From contig CAYWKL010000001.1 of the NCBI GenBank assembly GCA_964459095.1, positions 1-64,000 of the forward strand: a stretch of DNA of 64,000 nt. The letters are read 5' to 3'. The translations under genes and the position numbers were made by a program. The notes below the pieces were generated by a model. The model ran no database searches, was not told the origin of the DNA, and worked only from the letters and a program-made list of their open reading frames with translations. Positions within the stretch are counted from its first letter, which is position 1, and every line of letters begins with the position of its first letter. The stretch is from CAYWKL01 sp964459095. Its GTDB lineage: Bacteria > Patescibacteriota > Microgenomatia > Daviesbacterales > UBA10151. Shown one piece after another: positions 34,104 through 42,279 of the stretch.

Positions 34104-35189
34104 ACTTTTTGACGATGCTTTTTCCCAAGTAAACTGTCTTCCCCACTTAAGAGCTCCTTTAGACAACTGGTGATAAAGTTTTTTATTGGTTATTAATTTG
34201 TGAATTTCATTGGCTAAATCAACAGGACTTCTTTTAGTAATTATTCCACTTATCCCATGCTTTACTGAATCTACCAAACCAGCAGATTTGTAAGCAACAA
34301 CTGGAGTCCCTGCAATATTAGCTTCTATATTAACAAGTCCCCAACCTTCTCTTTTAGAGGGGTTTACTAATATATGAGCTTTTGACAATAATTCAAATTT
34401 CTTTTTTTCATCAATATGTCCTAAAAATTTAATCTTTTTTTTGAAATAAGCTTTTTCTACCTTCTTTTTTATTTTTTTCTCATACTCTTTTGTCTCCCCT
34501 TTTCCTACAACCCAAAAGGAATAATTCTTATTTTTTTTATATAGAAGTTCAAAGGTTTTAAGAACGTCTTCCATTCCTTTATCTCTTGATAATCTTCCCA
34601 AATACATTATGGTTGGGTTTTTCTCTTTCTTGTTTTTTTTGAATTTCACTACACTTACACCGTGATGGATTACATAAATATTACTTTTTTTGATACCAAA
34701 GGAAATTAAATCTTTTTTTGTAGAATCGGAAGCAGTAATAAAGATAGTATTTTTATATATACTAAATATAAGAGGTTCCAAAAGGTAACCTAACAATCCA
34801 ACAATAAAATTTATTGGGAATTTAAAATGATTGAAGAACCATACTTCTTTTGCTACTTCCTGGATAATCGCCAATTTAGGATTTTTAACATATAAGGGTG
34901 TAAAAAAAGGGATTCCATGAAACTGATCTATTATCAAGTCAAAATTCTTTTTGTTTTTCAAGTAAAAAAATAACGCAGCAAGCTGAACACCCAAGTATTG
35001 ATTCCCTTTCCTTATAATTTCTACCTGATCAATATTCTCTTTTCCCCTTGAATTTTCAAATCTTGAAGAAAGAAGGGTTACTTTATGCCCTTTTTTTATC
35101 CACCCTTTAGAGTGTTCATGAATACTTTGTTCTGCACCTCCTGCTAAGGGGTGTTTGGGATCTCGCCAAGAAAGAATTAGAATATTCAT
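34074..35189 (-). CDS. GT4 family glycosyltransferase
   Basis: This 371-residue GT-B fold enzyme begins ILSWRDPKHPLAGGAEQ, with the glycine-rich acceptor-side loop. The C-terminal half has YLGRLSRDKGMEDVL and the EX7E motif in the segment REGWGLVNIEA (near residues 283-292), which binds the nucleotide sugar with retention of configuration. It is the last gene of the long minus-strand run, 8 bases after the NodB-like fusion gene. The sugar is unknown. Confidence 0.88.
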   Translation of the reverse strand: MNILILSWRDPKHPLAGGAEQSIHEHSKGWIKKGHKVTLLSSRFENSRGKENIDQVEIIRKGNQYLGVQLAALFFYLKNKKNFDLIIDQFHGIPFFTPLYVKNPKLAIIQEVAKEVWFFNHFKFPINFIVGLLGYLLEPLIFSIYKNTIFITASDSTKKDLISFGIKKSNIYVIHHGVSVVKFKKNKKEKNPTIMYLGRLSRDKGMEDVLKTFELLYKKNKNYSFWVVGKGETKEYEKKIKKKVEKAYFKKKIKFLGHIDEKKKFELLSKAHILVNPSKREGWGLVNIEANIAGTPVVAYKSAGLVDSVKHGISGIITKRSPVDLANEIHKLITNKKLYHQLSKGALKWGRQFTWEKASSKSLIALKNLKI

Positions 35190-35197
35190 TGCAAGAC

Positions 35198-37219
35198 CTA
35201 ATTAATTACCTCCCAAATTTGCGAAATTGAATTTTCATATATTTTCACAATTTTATAATCTCCTGGAGAAAGTTTTAATCTATTTTCAAAACCTTGATTT
35301 TTACTTAAAATTATGTACTTTGCACCTAATTTATAAAGATATTCTCCTGCTTTTTTGTGATCAGTAATTCCAAAAAGCTTATTATTGTAGAGCAACTTTT
35401 TCCCAGATAGTACCCCAACATAGTCTCTTATATTTCCATAAGAAGGATTAGTACTATCAAATGTGGCACAAACTAGACATTTTGAATCCTCAACAACTGT
35501 AACTCCTTTTTTCTTCACTTTTAAATGTAAAAGAGCGTCATATTCAGACTGACTAATTATATATTTATGACTGAGTTTGTTTAAAACTAAGTATGTCACA
35601 TAAGCACCGCTAATAACTGCAACTGTAAGTATTAACAAATAAAAAATACTAAGATGCTTTTTTGAAATAAGATAAATAGTAAAAAGAAATAATAAAACAC
35701 TGGCTATTATAATAATTGGAGTTATAAGTTTGATTTTAGGTCTTATTAAGAAATAGATTGTAGCGACAGATAGATTCCGAAGTTTAACTCCTTCTTTATC
35801 AACTGGGAAATTCTTATTAATCTGTATAGTAATGTCATCTCCAATCTTTACTTTAATATAGGGATGATTTAGAAGTTTTGATAAATCTTTTTGAGAAAAA
35901 TTTTCGAAAACTATACTTTCCTTTTTTAAAATAATTTTTTTATTGTCAGATAAAGTTATTATTACACCAGCTCCGCTGTAAGATAAGTTAAAGGAATTTA
36001 TATTATCAAATTTAACTACTGAACTAGGGTCATTTATCTTGTCAACAACAGAGGGTATGTTAATTAACAAATTGTCCTCTGTAACTTTATCTTTATAGAA
36101 AGGCTCCTGAAAGTTTTCTTGATATATCCTAAAATCAACTAATTCTATACTTTTGGTCTCTGGGTTAAATATAATTCCCATTCTATATTCAGGAGTTTGA
36201 TACCAATAGCTCCGTACCTTGGTATTTAGAAGATCACTTCCTCCTATTAAACTTGAGGGTGTTTCTTTAAATTTGGCTTTAAACCATTTTCCGAATTCTT
36301 CCATAGTTAGAAATTCCATTCCAGTCTTATTTGCCAAACCAACAAGTGTATCAAGCTGTGTCGAGTATGATTTAGAATAAACATCTTCTGGTAAATCCGC
36401 TTCTAGCCCAAATACAGCTTGACCAAAGAGGTTAGAGTTTTTTAAGGCATAAAGTTTAAATAGGTTTTTTAAATAGTCATTATTAAACCCCAAAGTTAAA
36501 TAATCTTGACTGCTGTATTTACTTACAATTGAATCTCCATAAGCATTTAAAGGGTCCCTTGGAGCCCACTGAATTGTAACTACACCTAGCTTATTTTTCT
36601 CTGTGGCAGGAATTCCTGCATGAAACTTGCTCGGATAAAATGGATATGACCAATATTGCCCCCAGATAGAGTAATTATCTGTTGAATACTGATCTGCCAC
36701 AGAAAGGTTGGTAATTATTCCGTACTTTTTAAACATATACTCTAGCGAGAAACTGTCTATCCACCAAGCCCCTACAGATTTTGGATAGAATCCAAATCTG
36801 CCTTTAAACTGCGCAAATAGTATATTTATCAATTTAATCCTCTCTTTTTGCTTATAACCTACTAAAAATAAAGACCGTGCTCTGTGCCAAGAATCAGAAG
36901 AATGATAATCTACACCAGCCCTTTTTGCTAAATCAGGTGTAACTTCAACAAAAATTCCTATTTCCTGTTTTTTGTCAAAATCTTTAATGAACTCAATAAT
37001 TTTAGAATCTTCTAATACGTCGTAAGTTACAAGCCAAGTAGAGGGTAATCTTCTTTTTATTATTTCCTTATACTCTGCTTTAATACTTTCAAATGGAGTC
37101 TTGTTATAATTTGAAATCCTTACAGGATGGATAAGATTTATGTACTCTTGATTTGCAAACACATTTTTTGGGAATAAAGAAAAAAAAATTACAAAAAAAA
37201 ATAGGATAGTTGTTTTCAT
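35198..37219 (-). CDS. secreted NodB-like (polysaccharide deacetylase fold) protein fused to membrane helices and a second soluble domain
   Basis: This 673-residue protein has a signal peptide (cleavage likely after VFA at 22). Residues about 50-340 resemble the glycoside hydrolase/deacetylase barrel: TWLVTYDVLED, GIFVEVTP, an FGFYPKSVGAWWID segment and a late GLEADLPED region. A beta-rich region of about 150 residues follows, then two membrane helices (about 498-517 and 522-545). A C-terminal domain of about 125 residues ends KIYENSISQIWEVIN, like the tails of GT-C enzymes nearby. The standard NodB Asp-His-His metal set is not obvious, so hydrolase or deacetylase activity is uncertain. It overlaps the upstream GT2 by ATGA. 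Confidence 0.7.
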   Translation of the reverse strand: MKTTILFFFVIFFSLFPKNVFANQEYINLIHPVRISNYNKTPFESIKAEYKEIIKRRLPSTWLVTYDVLEDSKIIEFIKDFDKKQEIGIFVEVTPDLAKRAGVDYHSSDSWHRARSLFLVGYKQKERIKLINILFAQFKGRFGFYPKSVGAWWIDSFSLEYMFKKYGIITNLSVADQYSTDNYSIWGQYWSYPFYPSKFHAGIPATEKNKLGVVTIQWAPRDPLNAYGDSIVSKYSSQDYLTLGFNNDYLKNLFKLYALKNSNLFGQAVFGLEADLPEDVYSKSYSTQLDTLVGLANKTGMEFLTMEEFGKWFKAKFKETPSSLIGGSDLLNTKVRSYWYQTPEYRMGIIFNPETKSIELVDFRIYQENFQEPFYKDKVTEDNLLINIPSVVDKINDPSSVVKFDNINSFNLSYSGAGVIITLSDNKKIILKKESIVFENFSQKDLSKLLNHPYIKVKIGDDITIQINKNFPVDKEGVKLRNLSVATIYFLIRPKIKLITPIIIIASVLLFLFTIYLISKKHLSIFYLLILTVAVISGAYVTYLVLNKLSHKYIISQSEYDALLHLKVKKKGVTVVEDSKCLVCATFDSTNPSYGNIRDYVGVLSGKKLLYNNKLFGITDHKKAGEYLYKLGAKYIILSKNQGFENRLKLSPGDYKIVKIYENSISQIWEVIN

Positions 37220-37962
37220 CTTTTTATATGTTTCCTAGTGTAGAAATTAGTTTTTAATCTAAAATATACTCCTAAAGTATCCAAAAACATCCGAAAAATT
37301 GTTTTCCAAGAAATCCTACTGGTTTTTTTATCAAATTTAACTTCTAAAGGCGCTTCAAATATTCTCTTAAATCCCAAAGCTCTTGCAACTGCTAAAAGCT
37401 CTATATCCATTGCATATTTTTTCACAAACATTCTTGGTAGGACCTTTTTTATCACATTTCTTTTAAATATTTTTATTCCACTTTGAGTATCAGTTAAAGG
37501 AAGTCCAAATAACGCCTTAACAAATATATGATAACCAATGCTTAAAGTTCTTCTTAGGAGTGGATAATTTACCCTTGAAACAGGATGCCTTTTTGAACCA
37601 ATAATTATATCTGCATTATACCAAGTCATATGCGACATCAACATCATAATACTAGCCGGGGAAATTTCTCTTCCTGCATCTATAAATGAAACGAGCTCTC
37701 CCCTACTTCTCATAATCCCATACCTTACCGCAAATCCCTTACCCCTATTTTGAGGGTAGTCAAAAATTCTAATCCTCTTTGATTTTAAATTTTTTACTTT
37801 TCTTTTAGTCTCTTCAGGATCACCATCGATCACACAAATAATTTCAAAATTAAAATTTTTTAGCCCTTCTAGTAAAACTTTTTCTATAGTTTGTAAATCT
37901 TTTCTTAAAGTTCTTGCCTGTTTGTAAGCGGGTACGATAACTGATAGTAATTTCTTTCTCAT
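37216..37962 (-). CDS. GT2 glycosyltransferase, DPM1-like
   Basis: This 248-residue GT-A enzyme begins SVIVPAYKQARTL, has VIDGD in the first aspartate site, and reads FIDAGREISP where dolichyl-phosphate mannose synthases have a DAD motif. The DTQSGIKIF segment is otherwise typical of polyprenyl-phosphate glycosyltransferases such as Dpm1. No membrane helices are evident beyond a weak C-terminal stretch. It is the likely donor-making enzyme for GT-C partners, though the changed DxD needs checking. It has a promoter in the 39-base gap after the flippase. Confidence 0.85.
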   Translation of the reverse strand: MRKKLLSVIVPAYKQARTLRKDLQTIEKVLLEGLKNFNFEIICVIDGDPEETKRKVKNLKSKRIRIFDYPQNRGKGFAVRYGIMRSRGELVSFIDAGREISPASIMMLMSHMTWYNADIIIGSKRHPVSRVNYPLLRRTLSIGYHIFVKALFGLPLTDTQSGIKIFKRNVIKKVLPRMFVKKYAMDIELLAVARALGFKRIFEAPLEVKFDKKTSRISWKTIFRMFLDTLGVYFRLKTNFYTRKHIKR

Positions 37963-37973
37963 TGCAGAAACCT

Positions 37974-38001
37974 ATTGTATATTTTTTTAGCTGATTATCA
38001 A
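37974..38001 (-). promoter_or_regulatory. internal promoter before the DPM1-like gene
   Basis: On the minus strand, TTGATA (38001-37996) and TACAAT (37979-37974) are 16 bases apart, ending 11 bases before the ATG at 37962. The -35 overlaps the last codons of the flippase region. It would split the 30-kb minus run at this point. Confidence 0.45.
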
Positions 38002-39246
38002 TCACCTTCTAAGGAGGATTATTGTAAGGATTGAAAGTATTATTAGCATAATAAATGAAACCATCAACGAAACCATTATTACTTGTATTAAACTACTATG
38101 AAAATAAACTATTAAAATTATTTGAAGTAATGCTCCTATACAAGGGATAAAAACAGTTTTAACTTTTCCTATTGATAAATTGAAATTTATTACTACCCAA
38201 GCTAGCGACAAAACAGTAATAAATAACCCATATGGAAGCAAAATCTGTGAACCACTTAGGTAGGCTTTTCCAAAAAGAAGGGATATTGCTAAATCCGGAA
38301 ATAAAAAATATATAAAAATAATGACCGAACTAAAAAATAATGTAATACCTAGTGTTAATAAAAAAACCTTAATGAATTTTTCATTATTTGAATTTTTCAT
38401 CGAAATTATCGGAAACATTACTGAAGTAACTGGGGCAACTGCAAAGAAAATTATTTTACCAAGGGAGGATACTGATGCGTAAATCCCTGCATTGAAACTA
38501 TCAAAAAAATGCTTAACAAGAAGAACATCAGATGAGTAAAATGAAGTTAAGGTTATAAATTGCAAAAAGACCGGAATTGTATAAAGAAAGATAGATTTCA
38601 TCTTTATTATAGAGTTTGATTTTTGAGTTCTCCTAATGTCTTTTAAGAAGTAAAAACTAAGTCCCCATCCAGCTATTGAGGCAATTAGAATCCCTAGTAA
38701 AGCTCCAAAAACTTTAAGTCCTAACAATACTAGTGCAAACCATAAAAAAAGTTTAATTAAAGTGTCAGAAAAAATACTTCCGACAAAAAGCCCGAACCTC
38801 AACATTCCTTGTAGGATTGCGCGATAAAATGCAGCCGGGATAAAGAAAAAAAACCCAATTGAAACCAAATACAATAAAAAAGTATTATTAATATTTAAAA
38901 AGTCTGATATATTTGATGAAAAGATAGAAATTATAAATACTAAACCAAAACTTAAATAATAGATTTTTTTATTCAATAAGCTATAAATTAAGCGAATTTC
39001 ATTTTTGCTTTTTGCTGATGATACAAATTTAACTATTACAAGGCTAAGAGATTGCGGAAATATCGCCAAAATGGTTACCAAAGATATTAGAGCTGCAAGC
39101 ACTCCATAATCAGAGGGTCCTAGCACTCTGCCCATAGTCATATGATAAATATAATTAATTGCATTTGCGCCGTTGGTCCCAAGAACCATAATTAAACTAC
39201 CTGAAAAAAAAGGGTGTCCAACCACTAGTAAAAAATTTTTCCTCAT
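38002..39246 (-). CDS. Wzx-like polysaccharide flippase (MATE/MOP superfamily)
   Basis: This is a 414-residue polytopic protein from the ATG at 39246, which overlaps the previous stop (ATGA at 39243-39246); a TTG three codons upstream is rejected. About twelve membrane helices span the whole length. The N-terminus (NYIYHMTMGRVLGPSDYGVLAALIS) is the usual Polysacc_synt/Wzx start. Such proteins move undecaprenyl-PP-linked oligosaccharides across the membrane. It is the only flippase visible in the window and so the probable export step for the lipid-linked product. Confidence 0.88.
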   Translation of the reverse strand: MRKNFLLVVGHPFFSGSLIMVLGTNGANAINYIYHMTMGRVLGPSDYGVLAALISLVTILAIFPQSLSLVIVKFVSSAKSKNEIRLIYSLLNKKIYYLSFGLVFIISIFSSNISDFLNINNTFLLYLVSIGFFFFIPAAFYRAILQGMLRFGLFVGSIFSDTLIKLFLWFALVLLGLKVFGALLGILIASIAGWGLSFYFLKDIRRTQKSNSIIKMKSIFLYTIPVFLQFITLTSFYSSDVLLVKHFFDSFNAGIYASVSSLGKIIFFAVAPVTSVMFPIISMKNSNNEKFIKVFLLTLGITLFFSSVIIFIYFLFPDLAISLLFGKAYLSGSQILLPYGLFITVLSLAWVVINFNLSIGKVKTVFIPCIGALLQIILIVYFHSSLIQVIMVSLMVSFIMLIILSILTIILLRR

Positions 39247-40403
39247 GATACCCAATATCCTCTAAAAAAAAGCGAACTTTCTATAAAGAGCAAAACTCCT
39301 GACACAATTATATATAAGAATCTAAAAAAGATTGGCAATTTAGCCAAAATTATTCCTAAAAAAATAAAACCAGGGAAAAGGACTAGCACATAACGCGGAA
39401 GAGAAGAAAAACTACCTTGGAATGTTGGTACAATAAATCCTAATACCAAATATATCATGTATTGGTAATTAATTTTTTTGACAAATCCAAATATGATTAA
39501 AAAAATAAAAAGTAGTGCGCTAATAAATTCCAAAATTATAGTTTGATAGATCATATTCCATTGATTAATATTCAGAAGTATTCTTATATATCTAAATATT
39601 ATCTGCGGTATGGTAACAATTCCTTGCTGATGTTGTTCCCCAACAATAAGTTGTTGGTTATAAAAGGCAAATGGATCTTGGGCAACAATAATAAGATTAA
39701 TCATATATACGATTAATCCCAGTGGAATAATAAATATCCAAAAAAATTTAAATCTATTTTTCCCAAAAAACTTTGGAACGAACGAAAAGAAAATTAATAT
39801 CCCGAAAATTCTTGTTACAGATGCAAAAAGACCAAAAATTGATGAGTATAACCACTTATTTTTCCTTGCCAAATAAAAAGAAACCAAAGTCAAAAATAGA
39901 AATAATGATTCAGAATATACTGCGCCAAAAAAAAATGAGGTAGGATATAAGACTAAGCTCAAAACAGCCAAAAAAGCAATTTTTCTAGAATGATCAATTC
40001 TAATTAAATCATAAAGAACTATTAACGATAGCAAAAAGAACAAATTATTAACTAATACTCCTATAAAAATCGGATAAAAGTAACTTGTGAAATCATTTAC
40101 GATGAGTGGTTGTGATAAATAGCCAATCACCTTAGGATATAGAGGGAAGAAGGCATACTGTAGGGGTTTGTAACCATTAACTGCTATTGAAATAAAATGT
40201 TCTCCATCAAAGTTTGCCCAAGAAAAAAATTCTGGTAGAAGAGAGAAGTTTTTATATGTGCCGCCTAAAAACTTGTCTGTTGAGAAAATTGTCAAATATC
40301 TACTTGAGAAAAAGAGCGCTAAAAAAGTAATTAGTTTCCAGGAAAAAAAAATTCCTAATATTGCCCAGAAATCAGATCTTATTTTTTTAATCTCCCAAAG
40401 CAT
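39243..40403 (-). CDS. PIG-V-like (GT76) GT-C mannosyltransferase
   Basis: This is a 386-residue protein from the ATG at 40403; the frame extends upstream to a TTG at 40493, inside the previous gene, which I reject. About nine membrane helices. FDGEHF (D66, E68, H69) followed by AFFPLYP near residues 84-90 reproduces the W/F-D-x-x-H ... FFPL-P pattern of the eukaryotic GPI mannosyltransferase PIG-V and its bacterial relatives. YSESLFLFLTLVSFYLAR matches the second conserved region. It overlaps the GT4 gene upstream by 17 bases and the flippase by 4. Confidence 0.84.
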   Translation of the reverse strand: MLWEIKKIRSDFWAILGIFFSWKLITFLALFFSSRYLTIFSTDKFLGGTYKNFSLLPEFFSWANFDGEHFISIAVNGYKPLQYAFFPLYPKVIGYLSQPLIVNDFTSYFYPIFIGVLVNNLFFLLSLIVLYDLIRIDHSRKIAFLAVLSLVLYPTSFFFGAVYSESLFLFLTLVSFYLARKNKWLYSSIFGLFASVTRIFGILIFFSFVPKFFGKNRFKFFWIFIIPLGLIVYMINLIIVAQDPFAFYNQQLIVGEQHQQGIVTIPQIIFRYIRILLNINQWNMIYQTIILEFISALLFIFLIIFGFVKKINYQYMIYLVLGFIVPTFQGSFSSLPRYVLVLFPGFIFLGIILAKLPIFFRFLYIIVSGVLLFIESSLFFRGYWVS

Positions 40404-41421
40404 ACTTATAAACCTCAATTGTTTCTTCTGTGCATCTGCTCCATGAGAATCTCTTAATATTCTCAAACCCCTTTTGTACGAGCTTCTTTGCAAGTCTTGG
40501 ATCGCCTAAAAGTTTTCTTATCCCCTCTTCAATTGAGGAGGGATTGTATGGATTAACATAAATTACACCTTCTCCTCCTACCTCTTTCATAGCTGATATT
40601 GGGCTTGTAATAACTGGAGTTCCGCAAGCTTGTGATTCAACAATAGGTAACCCAAACCCTTCATAAAATGATGCAAGAATAGTTATCTTTGCAAGATTAA
40701 TTGTGCAGACCAAATCTTCAGTCGGCATAAATCCTTTAAGGTGTATTAATGGACTTTCTTTAAACCTATCAAGAAACTTCTTATAAGAAGATAACTCTTT
40801 GTGTTCTGAAATTGTAGTAGTGAAACTGTTTCCTATCATTACTAAGTTAACGTTTGCCGACTCCGCGGCTTCTGCAATCCCATAAAGATTTTTATTCCAA
40901 TTTATATCCCCATAATAAACAATGAATTCTGAAGGAAGGTTATATTTTTTTGAAACATTATCTAATTTATTTTGGCCCTCTATTTTAGTGAATTCTCTAG
41001 AAGGGGCAAGGTATATCGGAAATACCTTTTCTTCCTTTACTGACAATTTTTTTTCAATATCTTTTTTTGAGGAATAAGAATCTGTGATTATGCAGCTAAC
41101 TTGTCTTAAAGATAGTTTCTGTCTTAAGAGATTAATGCCTCCTTTTATACCTTTGGGATAATGCTCTGGGAAGAGTAATGGAATCACATCATGTATTGTC
41201 ACAACAATAGGGAAGTTTTTAAAAAGAGGCAGAGTGTGATTGAAAAAATCAAAGGTTGGGTAATGAACAAGATCAACTCTTCCTAGAGCAGACAAGTCCT
41301 CAAATTCAATTACTGAAATTTTTTTCTTTCTCAAATTTAGAATGAGATTTCTTGTATAGTTACCTATTCCTCTTTTATCATGACCCTCTTTTAAATTTCT
41401 AATACTTATACCAACTTTCAT
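40387..41421 (-). CDS. GT4 family glycosyltransferase, mannosyltransferase-like
   Basis: This 344-residue GT-B enzyme has an N-terminal GIGNYTRNL loop, VVTIHDVIPLLFP, and the C-terminal EGFGLPIVE (EX7E, near residues 245-253) followed by CGTPVITS. The HDVIPLLFPEHY stretch is common in GDP-mannose-using members such as WbaZ/MtfB-type mannosyltransferases, so a mannosyl donor is a reasonable guess. It is coupled by ATGA (41418-41421) to the previous GT2 gene. Confidence 0.88.
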   Translation of the reverse strand: MKVGISIRNLKEGHDKRGIGNYTRNLILNLRKKKISVIEFEDLSALGRVDLVHYPTFDFFNHTLPLFKNFPIVVTIHDVIPLLFPEHYPKGIKGGINLLRQKLSLRQVSCIITDSYSSKKDIEKKLSVKEEKVFPIYLAPSREFTKIEGQNKLDNVSKKYNLPSEFIVYYGDINWNKNLYGIAEAAESANVNLVMIGNSFTTTISEHKELSSYKKFLDRFKESPLIHLKGFMPTEDLVCTINLAKITILASFYEGFGLPIVESQACGTPVITSPISAMKEVGGEGVIYVNPYNPSSIEEGIRKLLGDPRLAKKLVQKGFENIKRFSWSRCTEETIEVYKYALGD

Positions 41422-42278
41422 TGTCTTAAATATCTGTAGTATGCCCTTGGGAATCTTAATGAGGAAAAAAAAGAAAAAATAATTCCAGGAACTCCATCTA
41501 AAATCCCTTTATGCCTTATTAAAGTCATAAAAAACCAAACAGATGGTTTAATTAAAAAGTAGTTAATTCCTTCAAAAATATTTTTTTGAACATGTTCACG
41601 AATAAGTTCATCTTTAATTAAATTTACATACCTAGAATTCCTATCAAGATATCTTTTAAAGGTTGGGTCTGCAATATGAAGTAAGTCATTTTCTAACCAA
41701 CCCACCTTTCCATTCACTACAATTTGCTCATGTACGCTTTTGCAAGGAAAGTATGCTTTTCCTTTTTTTACCAACCTTATTACTCCATCCGGATAAACAC
41801 CTCCGTACTTTAGAAAGCTTCCAAGAAAATAGTTTAGACGCGGTATAAAAAATGCACAATATTCTTTAGTATCTTTGCCTATATTTCCATCTCTTTTCTC
41901 AAGCAAGGCTACATGTTCCCTGAATAATTTTCTTTTTTTTAATCCTTTCTCGTATTGATCAACTTCCTCATCTTTCATATTCAAAACCAAAATTATCTCT
42001 TTTCCTAAGGACTCAGTAACTCTTTCATCCGCATCAAGTTGCAGAATCCACTCATTAGTGGCTGCATCAAGTGCTTTTTGTTTGTTTATATGAAATATTG
42101 GTGGGTTTTCAGTCTCAATGATTTTTGCATTAAATTTCCTAGCAATTTCAAGAGTATGATCGCTAGATCCTCCATCAACAACAACGACTTCTGAGGCTAT
42201 ATTTTTTACTGAGCTCAAACATTCCTCTAGTGTTTTTTCTTCATTATAAACAGCAAGCACAATTGATAAATTTTTCAT
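41418..42278 (-). CDS. GT2 glycosyltransferase, WaaE/KdtX-like
   Basis: This is a 286-residue protein from the ATG at 42278, one base after the stop of the upstream GT-C gene; a TTG five codons upstream is rejected. It has SIVLAVYNEEKTLEEC, VVVDGGSSD, and the DADE motif (D82-E85) typical of the WaaE/KdtX subgroup, which transfers glucose to lipid A inner-core heptose in other bacteria. A YPDGVIRLVKKG segment and the late hydrophobic helix are also shared with the subgroup. Two paralogues lie at 59615 and 61290. The acceptor here cannot be lipid A core in an organism without LPS, so it is unknown. Confidence 0.86.
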   Translation of the reverse strand: MKNLSIVLAVYNEEKTLEECLSSVKNIASEVVVVDGGSSDHTLEIARKFNAKIIETENPPIFHINKQKALDAATNEWILQLDADERVTESLGKEIILVLNMKDEEVDQYEKGLKKRKLFREHVALLEKRDGNIGKDTKEYCAFFIPRLNYFLGSFLKYGGVYPDGVIRLVKKGKAYFPCKSVHEQIVVNGKVGWLENDLLHIADPTFKRYLDRNSRYVNLIKDELIREHVQKNIFEGINYFLIKPSVWFFMTLIRHKGILDGVPGIIFSFFSSLRFPRAYYRYLRQ

Positions 42279-42279
42279 A

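Noticed and set aside
40404..40493. 30-residue N-terminal extension of the PIG-V-like protein from TTG
   Set aside because: It lies inside the GT4 coding region, is charged rather than membrane-like, and ATG 40403 gives a normal family start.
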